A stretch of DNA of 64,000 nt, taken from Pinus tabuliformis (Eukaryota; Streptophyta; Pinopsida; Pinales; Pinaceae). Positions 56,140 to 64,000 of this stretch are shown piece after piece. A model generated the notes under the pieces. That model saw only the letters and a program-made list of their open reading frames with translations, did no database searches and was not told the DNA's origin. Positions within the stretch are counted from its first letter, which is position 1, and the number at the start of each line of letters is the position of its first letter. Made by a program: the position numbers and the translations under genes. The stretch lies in NCBI GenBank assembly GCA_031772625.1, contig CM062819.1, positions 822,593,503-822,657,502 on the forward strand. The letters run 5' to 3'.

Positions 56140-56683
56140 TTTACTAGATTAGATTATAGAAGAAAAGGTACTTGTCAAGTGAAGATAAAATCTTCAACTT
56201 GATCCCTTTGTTGATAGTGATTGATGAGGATGTCTTGATGCTTCCACAGATGATCTTCTTTAATGATAAGGAGGTCCTTGCTTCAATGAGAGAGAAATTG
56301 CCTTATAGCCTTTTAGACTTCAAGATACTTTGACTTCTTCAATGATGAATGAGTGTAGATCCTATAAATGCTTCTAGAGTTTCGACTTTCTCCAAGATGA
56401 TGCGATCTTTGTCCTTGAAGTGCTTCTCTTGGATGTCTATACTTTGGGCTACCTTGCTTTGTAGATCTCTTCAACTTGATGAGGGTCTTTGTGGTCTTTT
56501 GATGATCACTAAAGGATCCAAAAGTTTTGCTGGTGTAGACTTCTTCTTCGATCTAGCGTTTGATACTTCAATGTAGATCTCTACTTCACTTTGATATCCT
56601 TCGACCTGCTTTGATGCCTTCCTTGAAACTTGATCCTTGAGTGTCTCTTGATTAGATGCTTCTTTCTTGACTTTGTCACCTTA
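56140..56683 (-). other. E4 leader between PBS and gag
   Basis: About 540 bp, rich in GAAGTATC/CTTGATG words in several diverged copies. No coding potential recognised. Confidence 0.5.
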
Positions 56684-56695
56684 GCTCTGATACCA
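56684..56695 (-). other. E4 primer-binding site (tRNA-iMet)
   Basis: The minus strand reads TGGTATCAGAGC directly after the right LTR. Confidence 0.85.
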
Positions 56696-57925
56696 TTTGA
56701 GAAATCTAGGGCATCATGAATTAGGTGATTTCTCTTTAATTAGTAACTGTTTATGAGTGCTTATTACAACTTTAGATTAAGATCTTCTTCACTTAAGTTA
56801 TTAATGTTCTTCTTCATCAAACAGCTACCAATACATGAACATAAATAGACAAGAGACACAGAATGTATGCTATGAGCCAGGGCCAAAACCTCTCACTCTT
56901 TGAGAGGAAAACTCGCACAAATTCTTCTTATAGAGATTCCAATTGACGAATACCAAGACCAAAACCCTTGATCTAGTTGCCCCTCCAAGACCAAGACACA
57001 AGTTCTCTTGACTGTCTTTTGCTCTTTTCCTCTTCTTGATTCCTCTTCCACTTCGACCTTCTTAACATTGAGACTACATCACTGAGACATTCACGAGATC
57101 TTATCACTTGTAGGAGCACCGAGACCTCATGAACTGTAATGATACCCAAACTGTGATATCACCGAGACTGTGACTTGAGTGAGGTTAAGACTGTGATAGC
57201 ATCAAGACAGTGAGGGGATGTCACTGTGGTATCACCGAAACCTTACTTAAGTTCTCTACTCCAATCTGCGTTGTGATCTCTGCAATTTCAGTGAGATTTT
57301 GTGTACCCTTGTCCGAGCCTCTTCCTGAAATGATATCTGAGCTGTTGACTGTAATTGTCCATCTAAATTTCAGAGTGTGATCCAAACTTCTTCACAGTGA
57401 TAGCCCAAAAAGGTCCTTGTTGTCCCTTCATCACCTCTACAAGTTCCATCTGAACTTGTCTCTTTTCTGTAATTCGAATTTTAGAGAGATTTGAGCTTGA
57501 TGGCTGTGTCAAATGTGAAGACCCTACACCTATATATAGTGGTTGTCCCATAAATGAGCCAACATATGTCTTTGAATAGTTGTGTCTCCATTAGGTGAAG
57601 CTGACATGAGTTTTCTACTTCATCTTGAGGCTGACTTGAATAGGAGAACTTGTGCTTGTCTTTGGAGGGCTTCTAGACTGTTATATAGGCTCATATACAT
57701 TTGTAATATGCCCAAGAAGGGTTCGCCATACATGACATTGACTCTTGATTTTAATGACAAATCCTAAAGGCTCTCAATGGGAGCCATCTAAAAATAAAAT
57801 CTCTTGCTCATGAAACCCATGAAGCAAGCATTACAATAATAATTTTATTTGTCTTCTTTTCATCATTTTCAACAATCACAATTACATGTCATTATGAAGA
57901 CCGGACCTAGTTACACTTTTCAACA
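56696..57925 (-). repeat. E4 5' LTR (right copy)
   Basis: Begins TTTGAGAAATC where the partner has TGTTGAGAAAT (one base lost), ends TTTTCAACA. TATA box 57531-57538. U3 CACTGTG/TCGGTG motifs at about 57120-57240. Confidence 0.85.
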
Positions 57926-57930
57926 ACAAC

Positions 57931-58093
57931 TCCCTTTGTCTCACTTTTATTGGCAATCCACTGCCATTGAAAGTGAAAGTCCAGCATACATGGAGAAACT
58001 CTATCATTCCTTGCTTATTTTCCTCCATTGCTTCTCATAGGATCCCAACTTTCAGTTTGTCACTGTTATTCTCGCACCATACTGAGTTGCAAC
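57931..58093. repeat. Tandem duplication at the E4 target site (inside hAT element)
   Basis: A 163-bp unit starting TCCCTTTGTCTCAC and ending GAGTTGCAAC. The last ~113 bp also lie left of E4 (about 27837-27949), and the next copy starts at 58094 (GCCCTATGCCTCAC). E4 therefore landed at the GCAAC junction of two tandem units. Confidence 0.75.
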
Positions 58094-58660
58094 GCCCTAT
58101 GCCTCACTTTCATTGGCAATCTACACAGCCTCTCAATCAGGTTGTTTACTTCTTACAAACAAAAAAATGCTCTTGGAATTCACAACAACAATCTTCTCTG
58201 CTTGTTTCAATAGTGATCACTGCATTTGTAGCAATGCCTAACATTTAACCGACTCTGAAGAAATGCCCATTTCTCTGATGCCACACACAACGCATCCTCT
58301 TCCCACCAGCATAACACACATAATCACAACGAGCCAAATAGCCTTCCTTGGCTCTCGTAACTCTATCAAAGCTTCATAAAATAAGTGCTCCACAACTCTC
58401 ATGCTAACACACAATGAGCAAGAGATCTCCATGGCTTTGATAACTTTGCATACTTTATCTATTTAGGTAGATGAGCAAACTTTGCATATTTTGTCTCTAA
58501 TAGTTCGGAATATAAAAAATAATTTTTTCATTAAAAAATAATTATTTGATGTTTTATTTTAAAACCCAGTTTATCTAGTTTGATCTGAGTCAATTTAAGT
58601 CTGGTTCGAAACCTCGTCTGATAGGTGACCGGTTCCAAGTTTTTAAACTATGGAAATAAG

Positions 58661-59133
58661 AAAACTTTAGTGTTGCCAATTTCCACATCTAATTTCACAA
58701 GAACAAAAACACAACATTTACAAATTATTTAGAGCCTCAAAGTCTCAAAAACATGAAAATCATGTTGTATGTGTATGAAATGCTACTCTTATCCTGGTTG
58801 TGTAATTGTAAAAGAATGAAAATCTGCAGTAGCAAAAAAAAAATAACGTATGTCTTGAAGTGTTTATTTTGGCATCAATTTTTGTCAAACCTATATTTAG
58901 AAAAAATGTTTATTTTGGCAAAAAAATTCTCACAGCCCAAATGAAACAAATCTTAACTGTTAGCAAGAGGGAAATTTTTTGGAACATTAAGAACAAGGAA
59001 AAATAATTATGAAATTATTTTCTCAAACCCTAGACTGACTTTCTTTTATAGACCTCAAGACCCACTTCAATGTAAAAGTGATTGATATTCAAATAGATGG
59101 AAAATTGAAAATCGGAAAGTCACTTAAAGGGGT
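58661..59133. other. AT-rich DNA without gene
   Basis: No ORF with family resemblance and no element ends seen. Several A-runs. Confidence 0.5.
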
Positions 59134-59317
59134 TAATGACCAGCGTAGATCCATCTTAACTCTGGATCTATCAAGCGCCAAGAGGGATCAAATCTATTGT
59201 GGTGCAAACCTCTTTTTTGAGTGCAAAACTTGAGGAAATGCTTGCACCTAGAGCGATTTGATCCATCTCGACACTTAATAGATTTGGAGTTAAGTTGGAT
59301 TTATGTTGGTTTGATAT
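59134..59317. mobile_element. Foldback MITE-like inverted repeat
   Basis: Almost the whole 184 bp folds on itself. The arm 59134-59196 (AATGACCAGCGTAGATCCATC, CTTAACTCTGGATCTAT, GGGATCAAATC) pairs with 59255-59317, and the inner GGTGCAAACCTC pairs with GAGGAAATGCTTGCACC. No ORF. TA-rich flanks make the TSD unclear, so the superfamily is open. Confidence 0.6.
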
Positions 59318-59623
59318 ATATATATATATAAGTTCAGTAGTTAAGACAATCTACTTGAAGCTTTGTTGTTAGACCGTAAAACTTAATAAGCTCCTCTATT
59401 ATACCATAAAACCCAATAAGAATATATACCTTTGTCTTTGCAGGAGTTGAGGATATTAACTATCCTTGGTTTAATTTTATTTTTAATGTTATCATTTGAT
59501 CTCCTAAATAAAACTCAATAACAATTGTATCTAAACTAAGTTGTTATGAACATTTGAGAGACATATTCCAGTGAATTTTCATGTGGAGGTTAAAACCAAT
59601 GGTTGACACAATCTAAACTGAGC
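59318..59623. other. Short AT-rich spacer
   Basis: Begins with a TA microsatellite (about 59313-59330). A diverged tRNA-like word (AGTTCAGTAGTTAAGAC) follows. Nothing else supported. Confidence 0.4.
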
Positions 59624-60095
59624 AACTCCAATAAATTTTAATGCGGACAAAAAAATATAAACAAAATGTAGGGTAGCATGCATCGGATTTTATTTTTTTT
59701 GTCTCTCTTCACACTCGAGTAAAATTTTAAACATATAAAATAAAATGAATAACATACTAAACAACTTGAAAAAATCTAATCTTTGAAGGCTATGTAACAA
59801 AGTGACCAAGGCTATTTTTCCCAAGTTTTACCTGGAAGATATGCATCCGTAGAGCTACCAACTCCAATAAATTTTAATGCAGACAAAAAAATATAAACAA
59901 AATGTAGCACTGCATGTACCAATTTTTTTTTTATTTTTTGCTTTTCTCTTCACACTCCAGTAAAATTTCAAACATATAAAATAAAATGAATAACATACAA
60001 AACAACCTGGAAAATTTAATCTTTGAAGGCTATGTAACAAAGTGAGCAAGGTTATTTTTTCCAAGTTTTACGTGGAAAGCATGCATACACAAAGC
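59624..60095. repeat. 236-bp tandem duplication
   Basis: Copies begin AACTCCAATAAATTTTAATGC at 59624 and 59860 and run through CTTCACACTC and GAAGGCTATGTAACAAAG. Non-coding, AT-rich. Confidence 0.75.
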
Positions 60096-61282
60096 TATAA
60101 AGTCTTCGTGTAGTGTGTCTTTATTGAGTGGTTTTCTTTGCCAAATCGGCTATGAAAATTATTCAGGGTTATGATATTTCTTGTTGAAATTAGAATTTAT
60201 TTTGATCCAACTAAAAGTTTGTATTGCAATGAATGTCTTACATTAGCAAAGAATACATTTAAATAGGCTACATTAGAGAAAAATACCACAGGAAAAACCA
60301 TGGGCTATGAAACCTAGACCCCAAAAACCTCCATCTGTAAATTTACTATTTTATCTCAATTTTATTTTAATTATTAATTGTTAATTTTTTATTCTATTTT
60401 GTTTTTTAATTATTTTTTTAAATTTAGCAAATTTGTAATGGTTGTAAAACTCTACCTCTCGGCATAGATTTGACTAATATAAATATATTTTCATTAAAAA
60501 CAAAACAACTCAACAATTCAATGTGAAATATTTATTAAAATACCAACTTTTTTAACATTTTAAATCATCAAAATTATAATTAATTAATAAATTTGTTTTT
60601 AGAATTAAATGGTGCAGTTTAATTGTTTTCCATAAGGGTTTCACTCAATGAACCTCTGACATATCGCGTGTGTTCATGGCATACTAAACAATACCATTAA
60701 TTTGACCATATATTGGAAAATACCTCTAAAAATCACATTATTTAACCCCCTAACAATACAACCCAATATGTCTTCCCATTTTAAAAAATTGTTACTTTCA
60801 CTAAATATTGTAGGTATCTATTCCTTTATATTTTTTCTTCAATATATATCCCCTAATATATGCTCATTTTTCCTCAGTGTATATCCCCAACTATGAATGA
60901 ACAAGGTATGGTATTGCTCCCCTAGTGAAGCTCCTCGTCATTGTGTTGTTTTCATGGTCATATTATTTTTGGTGAAATTGCAATTTTTCATTATAATTTA
61001 ACATATGAGGAATATACGCATGAATATCAATGTTGTAAACATCCATCATGTCACTTATAATAATTGAACCTAGGTGGAAAGGATTCTATTCCTACCTCCT
61101 AACCACTCGAGGTACACCCAATTGAGAAGATTAGCATGGTCTGTGAGACGTGATAACAAGCACAAATCGAGAAAAGTTAACCATATCATTATTAATAAAT
61201 ATATACAATAAATTTTAATATATATATATATACAATGTTGACTAATTATATATCCTTTTAAAATTTATTTTATATATTTTGG
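60096..61282. other. AT-rich DNA without gene
   Basis: No host gene seen. On the minus strand about 61060-61125 looks tRNA/SINE-like (CTCGAGTGGTTAGGAG A-box-like word, then CCTAGGTTCAA B-box-like word), without a clear tail or TSD. Confidence 0.4.
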
Positions 61283-61547
61283 TCATCCATTGAGGGTATG
61301 GGTTCAAATCTCACTTCTTAGCCCATGAGGTGTAGTTTAATCAATGATCATCATGATATAAAACATTATGTAAACAATGTTTAATCAGTGATTGTCCATT
61401 GAGGGTGTGGGTTCAAATCTCACTTCTTAGCCCATGAGGTGTAGTTTAATCAATGATCATCATGATATAAAACATTATGTAAACAATGTTTAATCAGTGA
61501 CTGTCCATTGAGGGTGTGGGTTCAAATCTCACTTCTTAAAATATAAA
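61283..61547. repeat. 109-bp tandem repeat with pol III B-box-like motif
   Basis: Units start at about 61283, 61392 and 61501 (third partial). Each holds GGGTTCAAATCTCAC, close to the tRNA B box (GGTTCRANNCC). Two full units are almost identical. Confidence 0.75.
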
Positions 61548-62016
61548 ATATTGTGTAAGCAATGAGATTCAAGATTTAATTCCCATGAGCCAATCCAAAT
61601 AAGAATATATATATATATATATATAAAGAGTGAACAAAATAGGTAACCGTTACATCAATTGTAAAGAAGAGAAATCCAAGAGCCCAACCAGAAAGTCAAC
61701 AATACATTGACCCAAAATTCTACATTTTGCATTAAACTCATGTCACAAAATGTATGTAATGTAAAATATTTCATTTTATTTTACTTTTCCCAAAATACCA
61801 TAATCTTTCCACATTACAGTAACGGGAGAAGTATTCAAAGCATTAATATATCATACTTAAGAAGAACCACAAGGGTTCGAATTACGGAGAAAAGGCAAAA
61901 AGAATTATATCAAATATAAACTTGAAGATCTTGCATACACAAAGCAAGAAGGTCAATTGTGCACCCATCAAACCATTGCAATATTCTAGCACTGGGCTTT
62001 CTACTCTTCACTTACA
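61548..62016. other. Spacer without gene
   Basis: Contains a TA microsatellite (61604-61624). A short plus-strand frame (61707-61919) has no recognisable family. Confidence 0.4.
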
Positions 62017-62455
62017 TCATCGATAGAGCCCCCACGAGTGATTCACAACTGTGAATCTACCATCCACGACAAGGTTATGCCCACTAACATATTTAGCCTC
62101 ATCCCTGGCTAAACATAGACTAGCCTCCGCAATATCGTCTGCTTTATGAGTGTGTCCCTCTAAGTTGGCAAGACTGATACTATTGTAGAACCCTCCATGG
62201 CAACCTTATCCTTTTCCAATATTGAGGAGGCGCCGCCGTGTTTCACGTATTGAAATACAAAAGTCGTGGCCACGCCATAAGGGGACGCAATGTTCACTCT
62301 GATCCCATATTTTCCAACTACCACTGCATCATTTATAGTCAACCCAAGTATCGCATGCTTTGAAGCTGTGTACGAATAAGGAGCAGCTCCTCCAAGAATG
62401 CCTGCCATGCTAGTGGTAGAGACAGGAATGCTTAATCTCGTGCATCACACGATTG
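62017..62455 (-). pseudogene. Short-chain dehydrogenase/reductase, 3' part, frameshifted
   Basis: The reading frame encodes the second half of an SDR. MAGILGGAAPYSYTASKHAILGL contains the catalytic Y-x3-K, followed by VGKYGIRVNIASPYGVAT, the strand after the active site. A frameshift near 62165-62180 (after VSVLPT) moves the end to another frame: [41 protein letters not shown] and stop TGA at 62017-62019. The DDIAEA...LASDE...[10 protein letters not shown] pattern is typical of plant cytosolic SDRs (secoisolariciresinol/xanthoxin dehydrogenase type). The NAD-binding TGxxxGIG half is not found upstream, and a stop lies about 50 bp before MAG. It is therefore a truncated pseudogene or the last exon of a decayed gene. 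Confidence 0.75.
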
Positions 62456-63360
62456 GGTTGGAATTTTACAAGCATTTGGCCCGTCATAGAGCATTTTGCT
62501 TGTCAAATACATTTAAAAATTTTATATACCCGAAAACGTGACTCAAAAGGTACCACCACCTGGGTTTGTTCATATCCTACGCTGAATAATGAAAGTGCGG
62601 TTTCAAGTGTTTAACTCAATCCAAGCAGATCACTTAATAGATCACTTTGGAATAATGAAAGAGTGGTTTCAAGCGTTTAACTTCAATCTAAATAGGTCAC
62701 TTGATAGATCACTTCAGAAAAATGAAAAAAGTTGGTGTCTATGGAGGCCACAATTTTGCTTAGAAAGTCATTTTTTGTTGGAATTCGACTTTTTTTTTCA
62801 AAAAAATCCAACAATAGGAGGGTTTAAATAATTTTTTGATGGTGGAAATGGATTCAGCATCATCAAAAACTCTTCGAGCAACCAAAATCTTGAAGTTTGA
62901 CAGTTGTAACCCAAATTTCCCAAAATTTTTGTCAGATTTTTCTCAAAATTTTGTTAGAATTTCCACTATTTTCTGGGCAAAATTGAGTCATAGTTAGACT
63001 ACTCTCAATGAAATTATCATTTTGGGCTCTAATCTGCAACAAATCTCAAAGATCCGTGCCACATCAAATTCTTTTCATTTGTTTAATTTGGTGAGATGTT
63101 TGTCATTGTAGTTTGAAGACTACTCTAAATAGTATATACTAAAGTGGGCATTGAAAAGATGTTTGTCATTGAAGTTTGAATACTACTCTGAACAATATAT
63201 ACTAAAGTGGGCATTGAAAGAATGTAAAGTAAATTCCTTGCTCATGTCCTGACAAGACTAACACCACAAAAATTAAATGTAATTACAGTAGCTCTCATAA
63301 CTACAATGAATGAGACATGAACCCGACTGGATAAATGACACGGAAGGGGGGTAAGCCATG
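62456..63360. other. Spacer with two short tandem duplications
   Basis: Two tandem pairs: 66-bp units at about 62585 and 62651 (AATAATGAAAG.G.GGTTTCAAG), and 63-bp units at 63095 and 63158 (GATGTTTGTCATTG). The rest is AT-rich and has no gene. Confidence 0.6.
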
Positions 63361-64000
63361 TAGAACCCTGATCCAACTGGCGCAACATGGAGAAACGGTT
63401 GTTGGGGATCACATGGCATATCAAAAAGGCTAGACCGTTTCTTTGTGAAAAATGGACTAGCTTCCCATCTCTTCAACTTGAGTTCATGGACTAGCTTCCC
63501 ATCACAAATATTTGATCACTTTACTATATTTCTCTTTTGGATAGGCATATCAAAAGGGAAGATTGCTCTCTTTAGGTTTAACCACTTTTGGTTGAAAGAA
63601 CTGGAATTCATCTCAATGGTCTGTGAGATTTGGATGAAAAATAATTTGAACACTGGAAAATCAGCAATGGACAAAATTTGTCTTATGCTGAAAATTCTTA
63701 AACAGGTGGTTTGGAGATGGGCTTGGAACTAGAAAAAATCCAAGATAAGAGAAATTATTTAGATCCATGCACAAATTAAAATTCTAGAGGAACCATAATC
63801 AAAAGACTACTTCTTTGAAACATCCAAATAGAAATTAGCAAATTTGGAAACAAACAAAAAAGCCAAATGTTGTTGCACCAAGTAGAGGAATGGAAACAGA
63901 AGAGTCGTCAGATGTGGATCAATGAAGGGGACAAAAACACTAGATACTTTCACAAACAGGCATCCTGACATCGTATGAAAAAATTAATTTAGAAAATAAA
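63361..64000 (+). pseudogene. LINE (L1-type) ORF2 fragment, continues past the window
   Basis: End of the apurinic endonuclease domain (TWRNGCWGSHGISKRLDRFF, with the conserved RLDRF) and the linker to RT (FRFNHFWLKE). A different frame then gives EWKQKSRQMWINEGDKNT followed by RYFHKQAS, the conserved pre-RT segment of plant L1 elements. The RT itself should start just past 64000. Stops and at least one frameshift (between 63730 and 63900) make it inactive. ATGGACTAGCTTCCCATC occurs twice (63453-63503), a small internal duplication. Confidence 0.82.

Larger units (their letters stand above)
27950..57925 (-). mobile_element. E4: Ty1/copia-type element with gag only, split by E5
   Basis: LTRs 27950-29155 and 56696-57925, flanks GCAAC (27945-27949) and ACAAC (57926-57930; one mismatch). 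PBS at 56684-56695 and PPT at 29156-29174 give the minus orientation. Excluding E5, the internal region is only about 1.3 kb and encodes a copia gag whose C-terminal part runs almost into the PPT. Protease, integrase, RT and RNase H are absent, so E4 depended on other elements. Confidence 0.85.
27432..58652. mobile_element. hAT-like non-autonomous DNA transposon, split by E4
   Basis: A perfect 8-bp TSD GAAATAAG lies at 27424-27431 and 58653-58660. The element ends are imperfect inverted repeats: CAGTGTTTTAAAA at the left and, read inward from the right, CATAGTTTAAAAA (10 of 13 match). 8-bp TSDs and CA-starting tips are typical of the hAT superfamily. Without E4 and one TSD copy the element is about 1.24 kb and has no transposase ORF. 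Confidence 0.6.

Overview
The window looks like plant nuclear DNA from a large, repeat-rich genome, most likely a gymnosperm (conifer). That assignment is an inference from very low gene density, old nested LTR retrotransposons several to tens of kb long, plant-type primer-binding sites (tRNA-iMet TGGTATCAGAGC) and plant-type Ty1/copia, Ty3/gypsy, hAT, SINE and LINE remains. I see no complete, clearly functional host gene. About 85-90% of the window is mobile-element DNA. I resolved it by pairing LTRs, target-site duplications (TSDs), primer-binding sites (PBS) and polypurine tracts (PPT). In the entries the elements are named E0-E7 and S1.

Left block (1-17113). Positions 444-17113 are the 3' LTR (E0) of a Ty3/gypsy element that runs off the left edge. 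It was split by E1 (715-16190, TSD ATTTG), a large coding-poor retrotransposon with a tRNA-iMet PBS. E1 was itself invaded by E2 (3826-12659, TSD AAGCT, minus strand, LTRs of 3-4 kb, gag-like protein only) and by a solo LTR, S1 (14235-15281, TSD AAACA). E2's left LTR carries a captured gag-RT fragment, and the outer end of its right LTR is inverted and rearranged.

Middle (17114-27423). A SINE-like insertion (17276-17411) is followed by E3 (17652-23992), a minus-strand Ty3/gypsy chromovirus with gag, protease, truncated RT, integrase and chromodomain. Next comes a low-copy stretch holding the C-terminal exons of a probable SMYD/SET-TPR-like host gene (25285-26190) and a partial tandem duplication of its last exon.

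Right block (27432-58652). This is a nest several levels deep: a hAT-like element (TSD GAAATAAG) split by copia element E4 (27950-57925), whose gag is split by copia element E5 (29498-55711, TSD AGAAC). E5 was hit by two gypsy elements: E7 (31168-43803, TSD GGTAC, Tat-like, with an extra RNase H before RT) in its internal region and E6 (46377-55632, TSD GTCTT, chromovirus) in its right LTR. Removing each insertion plus one TSD copy restores the interrupted LTR or gag reading frame, which independently supports the order of events.

Right flank (58661-64000). It holds a foldback MITE, several short tandem repeats, the 3' part of a short-chain dehydrogenase/reductase (SDR) gene with a frameshift (62017-62455, minus) and, at the right edge, a LINE/L1 ORF2 fragment that continues out of the window. 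All element polyproteins carry stops, frameshifts or lost catalytic residues, so the window is a fossil record rather than an active system. The most unusual items are the RNase H-first domain order and the AAB palindromic repeat array of E7, the rearranged LTRs of E2, and a repeated U3 motif shared by E1 and E4.
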